Shown: positions 20,064-30,869 of the stretch, in pieces
Numbering within the stretch: the first letter of the stretch is position 1
Layout: every line of letters starts with the position of its first letter
Assembly: GCA_016177705.1 (NCBI GenBank)
Contig: JACOUT010000003.1
Span: 842,386-906,385 of the forward strand
Direction: 5' to 3'
DNA from: Deltaproteobacteria bacterium
GTDB taxonomy: Bacteria > Myxococcota > UBA727 > VGSZ01
Length of the DNA: 64,000 bases
Program-made: the position numbers and the translations under genes
Notes under the pieces: generated by a model
The model's input: the letters and a program-made list of their open reading frames with translations, nothing else
Told to the model about the DNA's origin: nothing
The model's database searches: none

Positions 20064-20825
20064 ATGACCTCGACGGCCGCGGCCCGGAACCGGGAGACCT
20101 ACGACCGCATCTGGCGCGAGCTGTCGCCGTTCATTCGCTACAACCCGGGCGCGCGCCACCGTCGACGGCTGCTGTTTCACATGGTGGCGCCGCTGAAGAA
20201 GCGCACCGTGCTCGACGTCGGCTGCGGCAACGGCGAGCTGCTGCGCCTGCTGCGCGCGCGCTGGCCCGAGATCGAGGTGGCCACCGGCGCCGACCTGTCC
20301 GAGGCGGTGGTCGAGCAGAACCGGCGCGCGCAGCCAGGCATCGACTTCCGCGTGCTCGACGTCGAGCACGAGGCGCTGCCGATCACCGCCGAGCTGGTCA
20401 CCTGCACCGAGGTGCTCGAGCACCTCGATGACCGCGCGCGCGCCTTCCGCCACCTGGCCGCCATGGTGGCGCCGGGCGGCGCGCTCGCCGTCACCTGCCC
20501 GACCGGCACGGTGTACGCCACCGAGCGCCATTTCGGACACACCACCCACCCCGACGTTCGCGAGCTGAGCACGCTCGGCGCGCAGGCCGGGCTTTCGCTG
20601 GTGCGTGCGCACAACTGGGGCTTCCCCACCTACCGCCTCACAAAGTGGCTCGCCAACGTCCGCCCCGAGCTGGCGCTGCGCACCTTCGCTGTGGAGCGCT
20701 ATGGTGCGGCTCAGGTGTTGATCTCGCACGCGTTCACCTGGGCGAACTACCTGAACCTGCCGTCGTCGCCGCTCGGCTGCCAGTTGTTCGCGCTGTTCGA
20801 GAAGCCGGCGGAGACGCCGCCATGA
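20064..20825 (+). CDS. Class I SAM-dependent methyltransferase
   Basis: A 253-residue cytoplasmic methyltransferase. The SAM-binding motif I is VLDVGCGNGELLRLL (about residue 50), motif II ends in GADLSEAVVEQN, and the post-II region is VTCTEVLEHLDD, as in Ubi/Coq-like and glycan-linked methyltransferases. Its stop overlaps the start of the glycosyltransferase gene (ATGA), so the two are coupled and it probably acts on a sugar- or lipid-linked intermediate made by that enzyme. Confidence 0.85.
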   Translation: MTSTAAARNRETYDRIWRELSPFIRYNPGARHRRRLLFHMVAPLKKRTVLDVGCGNGELLRLLRARWPEIEVATGADLSEAVVEQNRRAQPGIDFRVLDVEHEALPITAELVTCTEVLEHLDDRARAFRHLAAMVAPGGALAVTCPTGTVYATERHFGHTTHPDVRELSTLGAQAGLSLVRAHNWGFPTYRLTKWLANVRPELALRTFAVERYGAAQVLISHAFTWANYLNLPSSPLGCQLFALFEKPAETPP

Positions 20826-21811
20826 AGGTGTCGCTGGTCGTGCCCTGCTTCGACGAGGCCGAAAACCTGCCGCGCCTGTTCGAGGAGATCGACGCGGTCG
20901 TCGCCAAGGCCGCGCTCGACGCCGAGGTCATCCTGATCGACGACGGCAGCCGCGACCGCACGCGCGAGCTGCTGGTCGAGCGCGCGCAAAAAGACCCGCG
21001 TTACAAGGCGGTGATCTTCCGCCGGAACTATGGCCAGACCGCGGCGATGGCGGCGGGCATCGACCACGCGTGCGGCGACGTCATCATCCCGCTCGACGCC
21101 GACCTGCAAAACGACCCGGCCGACGTGCCGCGTCTGCTCGAGCAGATCGAGGCCGGCTTCGACGTGGTCTCGGGGTGGCGCAAAGCCCGCAAGGATCGCT
21201 GGCTGTCGCGGCGCTTGCCGTCGGTGCTGGCCAACTGGCTGATCTCGCGCGTCGGCGGCGTGCGCATCCACGACTACGGCTGCACGCTCAAGGCCTACCG
21301 CAAGAGCGTGCTCGAGCACGTGCGCCTCTACGGCGAGATGCACCGCTTCATCCCCATCTTGGCGGCTTGGGCAGGCGGCAAGGTGACGGAGATCGTCGTC
21401 AACCACCGGCCGCGCACCGCGGGCAAGAGCAAGTACGGCATCGGCCGCACCTTCAAGGTGTTGCTCGATCTGCTGACGGTCAAGCTGCTCGGCAGCTACG
21501 CCACCAAGCCGAGCTACCTGTTCGGCTTCGTGGGCATGTCGCTTGTCGGACTCGGCGTTTGCTGCGGGCTCGGCGTCGTCGGTATCAAGGTCGCCGGCGT
21601 GGCGTGGCAGCACACCTTCTCGCTCGGGCTGCTCGGTGCGTTCTTGATGTTGGTCGGCTTGCAGAGCGTGATGATGGGGCTGTTGGCCGAGCTGCAGGTG
21701 CGCACCTATCACGAGAGCCAAGCGAAGCCGATCTACCTCGTGAAGGAGACGGTTGGCCTCGACGTGGCAAGCACGCCCGTCAGCCTGCCGCCGCACCGCC
21801 GCGTGTCGTGA
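20822..21811 (+). CDS. Family 2 glycosyltransferase, polyprenyl-phosphate sugar type
   Basis: A 329-residue enzyme with a GT-A domain (SLVVPCFDEAENL, IDDGSRDRT, DADLQNDPADV containing the DxD-like site, SGWRKARKDRW) and two C-terminal transmembrane segments around residues 230-300. This layout matches DPM1/ArnC/GtrB-type transferases that load a sugar onto polyprenyl phosphate at the inner face of the cytoplasmic membrane. It is translationally coupled to the methyltransferase upstream. The exact sugar is unknown. Confidence 0.88.
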   Translation: MKVSLVVPCFDEAENLPRLFEEIDAVVAKAALDAEVILIDDGSRDRTRELLVERAQKDPRYKAVIFRRNYGQTAAMAAGIDHACGDVIIPLDADLQNDPADVPRLLEQIEAGFDVVSGWRKARKDRWLSRRLPSVLANWLISRVGGVRIHDYGCTLKAYRKSVLEHVRLYGEMHRFIPILAAWAGGKVTEIVVNHRPRTAGKSKYGIGRTFKVLLDLLTVKLLGSYATKPSYLFGFVGMSLVGLGVCCGLGVVGIKVAGVAWQHTFSLGLLGAFLMLVGLQSVMMGLLAELQVRTYHESQAKPIYLVKETVGLDVASTPVSLPPHRRVS

Positions 21812-21821
21812 GCGGCGAGTA

Positions 21822-22529
21822 GTGGACGAACCCCTCCAACCTCGACGATCTGTCGTGCGCGCCGGGATCGCAGCGATGGTCGGCATCGAGCAGATCGCGA
21901 CGGCTGTCCGCCGCTTCGGCATCGAAGGGGCGCGCGCGCTTGGGCATGCACCGCTTGCCGGGCGCGAGCTCGAGCAGTTGCTGCGGTCGATCCGCTATCA
22001 AGATCGGGACGTCTTCGTCGACGAGCTGCTCGGGTTCCACGCGCCGCCGCCGGACGTCAGAGATCTTCCGCGCGGCGCCGTGCCGTACCTGCCCTGTGGC
22101 GTCGAGGAGATCCTCGCGATGGTGCGCGAGGCTCCGGTCCTGCCTCACGACCAATTCGTCGACCTCGGCTCGGGCGCCGGCCGCGTCGTCATGCTCGCTC
22201 ACCTGCTCTCGGGCGCGAGAAGCAGCGGCATCGAGATTCAGCAGCCGCTCGTCGACCTCGCCGAGACGCGCAGGGCCGAGCTCGGGCTCGGCGACGTGTC
22301 CTTCGTTCACGCGAACGTCGCGGAGATGGACCTCGACGGATCGATCTTCTTTCTCTACGCGCCCTTCAACGGCGACATGTTGGCCCGCGCGCTGCGACGT
22401 CTCGAGGACGTCGCTCGGCGGCGGCCGATCATCGTCTGCACGGTCGGGCTCGAGCTCAGCCACCAGGCGTGGCTGAGGCCACGGCCGGCGACCTGCGTCT
22501 CGCTGAACCTCTACGACTCCTACCGATGA
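21822..22529 (+). CDS. Class I SAM-dependent methyltransferase-like protein
   Basis: About 235 residues from GTG 21822 (an ATG at 21876 is an alternative). The core has a motif I (FVDLGSGAGRVVMLAHLLSG) and an acidic strand-2 end (SGIEIQQPLVDLA), then FLYAPFNGDML in place of the usual motif IV. This pattern resembles DOT1-like or small-molecule methyltransferases in which N/D-P-P-F is replaced by A-P-F-N. The substrate is unknown. It starts 10 nt after the glycosyltransferase and may be the third gene of that operon. Confidence 0.65.
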   Translation: MDEPLQPRRSVVRAGIAAMVGIEQIATAVRRFGIEGARALGHAPLAGRELEQLLRSIRYQDRDVFVDELLGFHAPPPDVRDLPRGAVPYLPCGVEEILAMVREAPVLPHDQFVDLGSGAGRVVMLAHLLSGARSSGIEIQQPLVDLAETRRAELGLGDVSFVHANVAEMDLDGSIFFLYAPFNGDMLARALRRLEDVARRRPIIVCTVGLELSHQAWLRPRPATCVSLNLYDSYR

Positions 22530-22534
22530 TCGTC

Positions 22535-22549
22535 CAACCTCAGGTTGGC
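22535..22549. repeat. Short inverted repeat between convergent genes
   Basis: A perfect 7-bp inverted repeat CCAACCT-c-AGGTTGG lies in the 40-nt gap between the ends of the methyltransferase (plus) and the kinase (minus). It could be a weak bidirectional terminator stem, but there is no T-run. Confidence 0.3.
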
Positions 22550-22569
22550 AGCAGCGCCCCGACGAACGC

Positions 22570-24075
<1,506 letters not shown>

Positions 24076-24124
24076 GCGCGCACCATAGCATCGAAGGCGC
24101 GCGCGCTTCGTCCTTCGCAGCCTG

Positions 24125-24958
24125 TTACGGCTCGCCGCAGCCGACCGGGCGCGGCGACGGGTGATCGTAGAGCGTGTCGTCGTCGGCGGCGCGCGCGAGC
24201 GCCGCCTGCAGGAAGCGCTTGGGGCGATCGAGCGTGCCGAAGTGCGCGTCGAGCAGCGTGGTCACCGGCAGGCGCTCGAGCTTGCGCATGCTCTGGTACG
24301 CCAGGCGCATGTCCTCGGTGACGCCGTCGGGCGCAGGGTAGATGCCGTCGCCGGTGGGGGAGAGGATGGCGTCGCCGCCGAACAGCAGCGTGTCGGTGAC
24401 CCAGCCGGTGCTGCCCGGCGTGTGCCCGGGCAGCGCCACGGCGGTGAAGGTGCGGCCGCCGATGACGAACACCTGGCCGTCCAGCACGGGGATGACGGTG
24501 CGCGGCAGCGGCGCCACGCCGATCGCCCTGCCGAGGTCCGCCATGACGCCGGCGTAGCGGTAGCGGCCCTCGAGCAGCGGTACGTCATCCTTGCCGACGT
24601 AGACCGGGGCGTTGAACAGGTGCGCGGCCGCGCGGTGGTCCGGGTGCGCGTGCGTCAACAACACCGCGAGCACGCGCCGCCCGCGCAGCGCGCGCGACAG
24701 CACCTCGCCGGTCTCGTCGAAGCCGGCGTCGACCAGCACCACGCCGTCGATGACGGGCACGATCCAGTTGATCGACGCGGCGGTGCAGACGCCCTCCACG
24801 CCAGGGTGCACCAAGCGCTCGAGCGGCGTCGGCGACAGCTTGCCCATCAGGCCTTCGGTCGTCGATACGACGGCGCGCAGCGGTGCGCACGAGACGAGCA
24901 GCACCAACGCCGCGGTCGCCAGCAGCGTTTCTTTCCAACGTGGACCGCGGGCGTGCAT
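24125..24958 (-). CDS. Metallo-beta-lactamase-fold lipoprotein
   Basis: A 277-residue exported hydrolase. The ATG at 24958 has a GGAG ribosome site and is followed by a signal peptide with lipobox LLVSC. The metal site is THAHPDHRAA (HxHxDH), with LPGHTPGSTG and FGGDAILSP downstream, and a final LDAHFG histidine. The pattern fits the glyoxalase II-like branch of the superfamily. Being a periplasmic lipoprotein makes a classical cytoplasmic glyoxalase role unlikely; the substrate is unknown. Confidence 0.78.
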   Translation of the reverse strand: MHARGPRWKETLLATAALVLLVSCAPLRAVVSTTEGLMGKLSPTPLERLVHPGVEGVCTAASINWIVPVIDGVVLVDAGFDETGEVLSRALRGRRVLAVLLTHAHPDHRAAAHLFNAPVYVGKDDVPLLEGRYRYAGVMADLGRAIGVAPLPRTVIPVLDGQVFVIGGRTFTAVALPGHTPGSTGWVTDTLLFGGDAILSPTGDGIYPAPDGVTEDMRLAYQSMRKLERLPVTTLLDAHFGTLDRPKRFLQAALARAADDDTLYDHPSPRPVGCGEP

Positions 24959-25056
24959 CGATTGCTCCACGTGACCGACGCTGCCAGGACATCGCGCTCC
25001 CGGATAGACGCCGGTCTCCGTACCGGGCTGCCGCTTCGGATGGACGGCCGCGGCCC

Positions 25057-26184
25057 TCACCGGGGTTTGCGCGGACCCGGCGGCCAATCATCGCGACGGG
25101 GCTGCGGCGGCCCCTCGCCCCGCGGTCGGTGCTGCGGCGGCCTGTCCTCGCGAACCGGCGGCGGACGATCGGCGGGGTGACGTCGCGGTGGCGGCGGTCG
25201 CTCGTCGCGCCGATGTTGCGGGGGCGGCGGTCGATCCTCGCGTCGGTGTTGCGGCGGCGGCGGGCGATCCTCGCGTCGGTGCTGCTGCTGCGGCCGATCG
25301 TCGCGTCGAGGGCGCGGCGGCGGCGGTCCCCGATCCTCTCGTCCCATCGGCGGTTGCTGACGATGGTGCGATCGCCCCATCTTGCCGCGCTCCGCGTCCC
25401 TGTGGCGACGTCCACCGTGGCGCTCGCGCTGCACCGAGCCCTCCTGCGGCTCGGTTGCATGCTCGAGCGTGCCGCGCTGGTAGTGCTGCCACAGCGCATC
25501 GCCACACGTGCGAAACCTGAGCAGGCGCGCGTCGAACCTCGCCAGGTGCTCGGTGACGTTCTGCAAGTCACGTCGGAGAATCGTCGCTGCCTGGTTGTTC
25601 CCGGCGGCGTCGACGACCTGTGGCAGATCGATCAGCGTTGGCCCGTCGCGCGCGATCAGGATGTTGAACGCGGAGAGGTCGCCGTGGATGCGACCCGCGG
25701 CGAGGAGCATGCGCACCTGGCCGTAGATCTCGCGGTGCAGCAGCACGGCGACCTCGGCGGGCAGCTCGAAGTCCGCCAAGCGCGGCGCGGGTACGCCAGC
25801 GTCGTCGACGAGCAGCTCCATCAGCAGCACGTCCTCATAGAGCAGGAACGGCTCGGGCACGCGCACGCCGGCGGAGAAGGCGTCGTGGAGCGCCTGATAC
25901 TCCATGTCGCGCCAGCTCTTCTCGATGAGCGCCTTGCCGTAGGTGGTGCGCTTGCCCATCGCGCGCCGGTCGCGCGAGCTGCGCGTCTGGTTTCTTCCCT
26001 CGGTGTAGTCGGCCGTGGCCTTGAAGGTGCGCAGCTCGCGGTCCTTGTAGACCTTGGCCGCGATGAGGACGCCGCCGCGCTCGACGACGAAGACCTCGGC
26101 TTCTTTGCCGCTCATGAGCCTGCCATGCACGGCGTCGATGAGACCGTCGTCGAGCAGGCGCTGCAGACCGTCGGGAACCGCCAC
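25057..26184 (-). CDS. RIO-type protein kinase with Arg/Pro-repeat tail
   Basis: About 375 residues from GTG 26184 (start uncertain: no strong ribosome site, frame open to 26370). The N-terminal 230 residues match the RIO1 kinase family: MSGKEAEVFVV as the glycine-loop equivalent, AAKVYK with the ATP lysine, HGDLSAFNILI as catalytic loop and LIDLPQVVD as metal loop. RIO kinases are atypical Ser kinases or ATPases. The last 110 residues are very basic, with repeats like REDRPPPPQHRR, probably an RNA-binding tail. It is divergent from the RNA helicase gene dbpA, which fits an RNA-related role. Confidence 0.82.
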   Translation of the reverse strand: MAVPDGLQRLLDDGLIDAVHGRLMSGKEAEVFVVERGGVLIAAKVYKDRELRTFKATADYTEGRNQTRSSRDRRAMGKRTTYGKALIEKSWRDMEYQALHDAFSAGVRVPEPFLLYEDVLLMELLVDDAGVPAPRLADFELPAEVAVLLHREIYGQVRMLLAAGRIHGDLSAFNILIARDGPTLIDLPQVVDAAGNNQAATILRRDLQNVTEHLARFDARLLRFRTCGDALWQHYQRGTLEHATEPQEGSVQRERHGGRRHRDAERGKMGRSHHRQQPPMGREDRGPPPPRPRRDDRPQQQHRREDRPPPPQHRREDRPPPPQHRRDERPPPPRRHPADRPPPVREDRPPQHRPRGEGPPQPRRDDWPPGPRKPR

Positions 26185-26399
26185 GATCAGGTCACCCCGT
26201 CGCTCGGGGAATAGGACAAACAATGCGCCAGGCCAAGCGCGTCGCGCACCTGCCTCGCGGTCGGGGACGCTGGTCGGAGCCGCCTTGAATTCCCCGACGT
26301 TGTCGTCATGGTGGACCACCGACCGCTGTCCCCTGCCACCGACGAGACCTCCGTGCGCGAAACCACCCACGACGCCGCCGGGACCTGGACCTGGACCGC

Positions 26400-27857
26400 T
26401 TGACGCGCGTGCCGCCGAAACCCGCGCCGTCCGCGACCGGGCAGGAGCGCGTCGGCGATCCCACCGCGTGGTTCTCCTCGCTCGCGCTGTCGAGCCCGCT
26501 CGCCCAGGCCATCGACGTGCTCGGCTTCACGCAGATGACGCCCATCCAACAGCACGCGCTGCCGACCTTGCTCGCGGGCAAGGACGTCATCGCTCAGGCA
26601 CGCACCGGCAGCGGCAAGACCGTCGCGTTCGGCCTGGCGCTGTTGACGTTCGTCGACCTGCGCGTCGCGGGCGTCCAGGCCTTGGTGCTCGTCCCCACCC
26701 GCGAGCTCGCCGACCAGGTGACCACCGAGCTGCGGCGCCTGGCTCGCTTCATTGCCAACCTGCGCGTGGTCACGCTGTGCGGGGGTGTGCCGGTGCGAAC
26801 GCAGACCTCCTCGCTGCGAAAGGCGCCACACGTCGTCGTTGGCACGCCGGGGCGCATCCTCGATCACCTGGAGCGCGGCACGCTCGAGCTGCGCACGCTG
26901 CGGGTGCTCGTGCTCGACGAGGCCGACCGCATGCTGGACATGGGCTTCCTCGACGCCATCGGCAGGGTCGTCGAGCAGACCCCTAACGCTCGCCAAACGC
27001 TGCTGTTCTCGGCGACCTATCCGCCCGAGATCCGCACCCTGAGCCGCACGCTGCAGCGCGAGCCGCGCACCGTGACGGTCGACGACGCCGTCAGCCACGT
27101 CGACGTCGATCAGCTCTTCTTCGACGTGGAACCTGCGCGCAAGCTCGACGCGCTCGCGGCGCTGTTGCTCAAGCACCAGCCAGAGACCGCCCTGGTCTTC
27201 TGCCATACGCGCAACGATGTCCGCGACGTCACCACCAGGCTGCAGGAGCGCGGCTTCTCGGCGCTGGCGCTGCACGGCGAGCTCGAGCAACGCGAGCGCG
27301 ACGAGGTGCTGTTGCGCTTCGCCAACAAGAGCTGCGCCGTGCTGGTGGCCACCGACGTCGCCGCGCGCGGCCTCGACATCAAGGGGCTCGCTGCCGTGGT
27401 GTCGTGGGAGCTGCCCACCGACCCGGATATCCACATCCACCGCGTTGGACGCACCGGCCGCGCGGGGCACAAGGGGCTCGCGTGGACGCTGTGCTCGCAG
27501 CGCGAGCGCGCACGCCTCGTGCCCATCGAACGTGCCGCAGGTGTTCCGGCGCGGTGGTCGCGGGTGCCGGACCTCGGCGGGACACTGGACGGCGGGACTG
27601 GAGCGCTCACGCCGTCACCGCCACCCATGAAGACCCTGATCATCGAGGGCGGCCGCCAGGACAAGCTGCGCGCCGGCGACCTGCTCGGCGCGCTCACCGG
27701 CGACATCGGCCTCCCCGGTGACGTCGTGGGCAAGATCGACCTGGCCGCACGCCACACCTATGTCGCGATCCGCAGCGACCGCGCTGACGCGGCCCTGCGC
27801 GGCCTGCGCGCCGGCAAGATCAAGGGCAAGTCGTTTCGCGTCTGGCTGCTCGAGTAG
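26400..27857 (+). CDS. dbpA: DEAD-box ATP-dependent RNA helicase DbpA
   Basis: A 485-residue RNA helicase, start taken at TTG 26400 (GTG 26409 is an alternative). Helicase motifs appear in order: Q motif (FTQMTPIQQ), motif I ARTGSGKT at 67-74, PTRELA, TPGR, motif II DEAD at 173-176, SAT, then ARGLD and HRVGRTGRAG. The C-terminal 75 residues (KTLIIEGGRQDKLRAGDLLGAL...) are the DbpA RNA-binding domain, which in E. coli targets hairpin 92 of 23S rRNA during 50S assembly. Confidence 0.92.
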   Translation: MTRVPPKPAPSATGQERVGDPTAWFSSLALSSPLAQAIDVLGFTQMTPIQQHALPTLLAGKDVIAQARTGSGKTVAFGLALLTFVDLRVAGVQALVLVPTRELADQVTTELRRLARFIANLRVVTLCGGVPVRTQTSSLRKAPHVVVGTPGRILDHLERGTLELRTLRVLVLDEADRMLDMGFLDAIGRVVEQTPNARQTLLFSATYPPEIRTLSRTLQREPRTVTVDDAVSHVDVDQLFFDVEPARKLDALAALLLKHQPETALVFCHTRNDVRDVTTRLQERGFSALALHGELEQRERDEVLLRFANKSCAVLVATDVAARGLDIKGLAAVVSWELPTDPDIHIHRVGRTGRAGHKGLAWTLCSQRERARLVPIERAAGVPARWSRVPDLGGTLDGGTGALTPSPPPMKTLIIEGGRQDKLRAGDLLGALTGDIGLPGDVVGKIDLAARHTYVAIRSDRADAALRGLRAGKIKGKSFRVWLLE

Positions 27858-27957
27858 CGCTGCGGTCGCTGGCGCTCCGCTGCGTCAGTCGTCGGGCGTT
27901 GGCGCGCCAGCGCGAGCACCGACGTTGACAGGAGATCGCGCGCCCGGCTACCACCGC

Positions 27958-27999
27958 GTACTGCCGAGTAAGTACTGCCGAGTAAGTACTGCCGAGTGA
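27958..27999 (+). repeat. Three tandem 14-bp repeats before topoisomerase VI B
   Basis: Three head-to-tail copies of GTACTGCCGAGTAA (the last ending GTGA) lie directly upstream of the gene at 28010 and end at its ribosome site. They sit where a promoter or translation control site would be. Nothing else is seen in the 150-nt gap after dbpA. Confidence 0.7.
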
Positions 28000-28009
28000 G
28001 GTGACGTCG

Positions 28010-30007
28010 ATGGCGGCCAAGGCGATGCCGAAGCAGCGCGAGATCGCGGTCAGCGAGTTCTTCTCCAAGAACCGCCACTTGCTGGGGTTCGACTCGCCGC
28101 AGAAGGCGCTGCTCACGGCGGTGCGCGAGGCGGTCGACAACGCGCTCGACGCCTGCGAGGAGGCACGCCTCCTGCCCGACCTCACCGTCGAGCTGACCGA
28201 GCTGCCCGAGGGCCGCTACAAGGTGCGCGTCGAGGACAACGGGCCGGGCATCCCCAAGGAGGAGCTCGGCAAGATCTTCGCCAAGCTGCTCTACGGCTCC
28301 AAGTTCCATCGCCTCAAGCAGTCGCGCGGCCAGCAGGGCATCGGCATCTCCGCGGCGGTGATGTACTCGCAGATGACCACGGGCGAGCCGTCGCACATCA
28401 CCTCCAAGATGCCGGGCGGCAAGGCGCAGCACGTGCGCCTGTTCATCGACACCGCCAAGAACCAGCCCAAGCTCGACCACCAGAGCGTCGACAACTCCGA
28501 CTGGTGGGCACAGAAGGTCTCGGGCACCTCGATCGAGATGATCATGAGCGCCCAGATGAAGGGCGGGCGCCACGGCATCGAGGCCTACCTGAAGCAGACC
28601 GCGCTCGCCAACCCGCACGCGCGCATCTTGTTTCGCACCCACAAGCTCTCGACCAAGCTGGCCATGGAGAAGGGCGCGCCGCCGTCCACCACCGAGACGC
28701 TCGAGCTGCCGCGCGTGGTGGCGGAGCTGCCCAAGGAGCCGGTCGAGATCCGGCCGCACCCGCACGGCATCGAGCTCGGCACGCTGCAGCGCTACTTGCA
28801 GGAGGCGGGTCGCCAGCGCGTGCACAACTTCTTGACGACGAGCTTCTCGCGCGTGACCGGGCCCATCGCCATCGAGCTGCTCACGACTGCCGGCATCTCG
28901 CCCGAAGCCGAGAGCAACAAGATCCCGCGCGACAAGAGCGAGGCGCTGTTCAAGGCCATCCAGCACACCAAGCTGATGGCGCCGCCCACCAACTGCCTCT
29001 CGCCCATCGGCGAGGAGGCGCTGATCAAGGGCCTGTTCTCGCTCTACGGCGACATCGACAACCTCAAGGACGAGGACGACCTCGAGCACATCCAACTGCC
29101 GAGCAAGAAGGCGCTCGCCCCCGTCGTCGAGGCGGCACCCGAGCCGGTCATCGAGGCGCCGCCGCCGACACCCGCCAAGAAGGGCAAGAAGCTGCCGGGC
29201 AAGCAGCTCGAGCAGCAGCTCGCGCTCTTCCAGCGCGCGGCACCGTCGACACCGGACATCGAGGAGGCCGCGGCGTCGCCGGCAGACGGCGCGGCCGCCG
29301 AGCCGGTCGCGTCCGGCAAGGTGAAGATCGAGGCCGACGAGGAGGGCGCGGCGGTCATCGCCATCGGCGAGGACACCTTCGTTACCGCCGTCACGCGGCC
29401 ACCGTCCATCTACCGAGGCAATCCCTTCCAGGTGGAGTGCGGCATCCTCTACAGCAAGCAGCTGCCCGCCGACGAGCTGGCCCGGGTGTTCCGCTTCGCC
29501 AACCGCGTGCCCTTGCTCTACCAGGCGAGCGCGTGCGCCATGTTCAAAGCGGTGACCTCGGCGCCGTGGCGCTCCTACGAAGTGCTGCAAGCGCGCGGCG
29601 CGCTGCCCACCGGCCCGCTCGTCGTCATGGTGCACATCGCCTCGGCCTGGGTGCCCTACACCTCCGAGTCCAAGGAGGCGATCGCGCACTACCCCGAGGT
29701 GCTGAAGGAGATGCGCTTGGCGGTGATGGAGGCGGGGCGGCGCTTGCAGCGCTTCCTGCGCCGTCGCAAGCGCGCCGCCGAGGAGCAGCAGAAGCGCGAC
29801 TACATCACCAAGTACCTCGATCCGATCGGCGAGGCGCTGCGCGACATCCTCAACCTCTCCAAAGACGAGACCCAGCTCGCCATGGACAACCTCAAGATCG
29901 TGCTCGAGAAGTCGCGCACGGCTGAGGCCGAGGCCAAGCCGAAGAAGAAACCCAGCACCAAGGCCGGGAAGAAGGCCGAGGTCGCCGCGGAGCCGGCGAG
30001 CGCGTGA
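28010..30007 (+). CDS. top6B: DNA topoisomerase VI subunit B
   Basis: A 665-residue ATPase subunit of type IIB topoisomerase VI, which with subunit A makes double-strand breaks and passes DNA. The GHKL ATPase shows EAVDNALDA (N44), EDNGPGIP (D76-N77-G78) and GQQGIGIS (107-114). The middle has the family phrase HPHGIELGTL and the transducer domain follows. An insert with Ala/Pro-rich linker (about 360-440) separates the helix-two-turn-helix region from the transducer. The Lys-rich C-terminal tail is host-like. ATG 28010 is preferred because GAGG lies 9 nt before it; GTG 28001 is possible. Topo VI is typical of archaea and plants and is rare in bacteria. Confidence 0.93.
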   Translation: MAAKAMPKQREIAVSEFFSKNRHLLGFDSPQKALLTAVREAVDNALDACEEARLLPDLTVELTELPEGRYKVRVEDNGPGIPKEELGKIFAKLLYGSKFHRLKQSRGQQGIGISAAVMYSQMTTGEPSHITSKMPGGKAQHVRLFIDTAKNQPKLDHQSVDNSDWWAQKVSGTSIEMIMSAQMKGGRHGIEAYLKQTALANPHARILFRTHKLSTKLAMEKGAPPSTTETLELPRVVAELPKEPVEIRPHPHGIELGTLQRYLQEAGRQRVHNFLTTSFSRVTGPIAIELLTTAGISPEAESNKIPRDKSEALFKAIQHTKLMAPPTNCLSPIGEEALIKGLFSLYGDIDNLKDEDDLEHIQLPSKKALAPVVEAAPEPVIEAPPPTPAKKGKKLPGKQLEQQLALFQRAAPSTPDIEEAAASPADGAAAEPVASGKVKIEADEEGAAVIAIGEDTFVTAVTRPPSIYRGNPFQVECGILYSKQLPADELARVFRFANRVPLLYQASACAMFKAVTSAPWRSYEVLQARGALPTGPLVVMVHIASAWVPYTSESKEAIAHYPEVLKEMRLAVMEAGRRLQRFLRRRKRAAEEQQKRDYITKYLDPIGEALRDILNLSKDETQLAMDNLKIVLEKSRTAEAEAKPKKKPSTKAGKKAEVAAEPASA

Positions 30008-30363
30008 GCTTCGGCCCGCGCGCGCTCGCGCTCGCGCTGCCGCTCGTCGCCGGGTGCCTGAGCGCGCCGCCAGCCAGGCCCGACGTCGACGTGCGCCTCG
30101 AGCGCGACCTTCGCGGCACCGCCTGCGGCGTCGAGCCCGGGTTGGTGCTCGGCACGGTACCCGAGGGCGCCGTCGAGCTGTCGCGCGTGCACCTGTCGTC
30201 CAAGCCGCGCCCGCTGGCCCGGTACCAGCGCGCGCTCCGTGCGTTGGCGCGGGAGCGCTGCGCTGCCGGCGTGAGCCTGCTCAACGCGGAGGAGGAGGGG
30301 GGCGGCGTGGTGCGGGCCGAGGCAGTGCTCTGGCTGCGCCCCGCCGAGGGCACCTCGCCGTGA
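30004..30363 (+). CDS. Small lipoprotein, unknown function
   Basis: A 119-residue lipoprotein with GTG start overlapping the stop of the topoisomerase VI B gene (GTGA) and a signal peptide with lipobox LVAGC. Short mixed alpha/beta body with two Cys (C41 and C86). No family recognised. Its coupling to top6B looks like chance operon proximity rather than function. Confidence 0.6.
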   Translation: MSFGPRALALALPLVAGCLSAPPARPDVDVRLERDLRGTACGVEPGLVLGTVPEGAVELSRVHLSSKPRPLARYQRALRALARERCAAGVSLLNAEEEGGGVVRAEAVLWLRPAEGTSP

Positions 30364-30482
30364 GCTGCGGTGTCGGCACCGATCGATGGTGGGAAACTGA
30401 GGGTCCTTGGGCCACGCCGACGACGTCGCGCGGCCGGGGCGCTTGGCACGGACCTTCCATTGGCACGAGGGTGAAAGCGAGC

Positions 30483-30866
30483 ATGACCATGTCGAGGTTC
30501 ATCGTTGTCTCCGTGGCGCTGGCCGTCGCCGCCACCGCGCTCTTGCCCGGCTGCGAATTCGGCACCGCCTGCACCGAAGAGGCGCGCGCCTCCGTGCAAG
30601 TGACGCTGGTTGACGACCTCGGCAACTTCCCGAACGGCGTCTCGGTAGCCATGCAGCAAGCAGGGCAGGGCGAGGAGCCATGCAGCGACTTCGGCACCGA
30701 CGGCGCGGTGGTGTGCGGCTACGAGATCGAAGGCGAGATCACGGTGCGTGCCACCGCGCCCGGCTACGGCCCCGCCGAGGAGACGGTGGTGGTCGGCCGC
30801 ACCGATGACGGCTGCCACGTCGTCACCGAGCAGGTGACGCTGGTATTGCCCGCCTACGACGGTTGA
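30483..30866 (+). CDS. Small lipoprotein with carboxypeptidase-regulatory-like domain
   Basis: A 127-residue lipoprotein (ATG 30483; lipobox LLPGC). The mature part is a single beta domain with VQVTLVDDLGNFPNGVSVAMQQ and EITVRATAPGYGPAEETV, the 'A.GY....' pattern typical of carboxypeptidase-regulatory/PEGA-like domains, with extra Cys pairs. Probably outer-membrane anchored. Convergent with the phosphopantetheinyl transferase (3 nt between stops). Confidence 0.6.
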   Translation: MTMSRFIVVSVALAVAATALLPGCEFGTACTEEARASVQVTLVDDLGNFPNGVSVAMQQAGQGEEPCSDFGTDGAVVCGYEIEGEITVRATAPGYGPAEETVVVGRTDDGCHVVTEQVTLVLPAYDG

Positions 30867-30869
30867 CCG

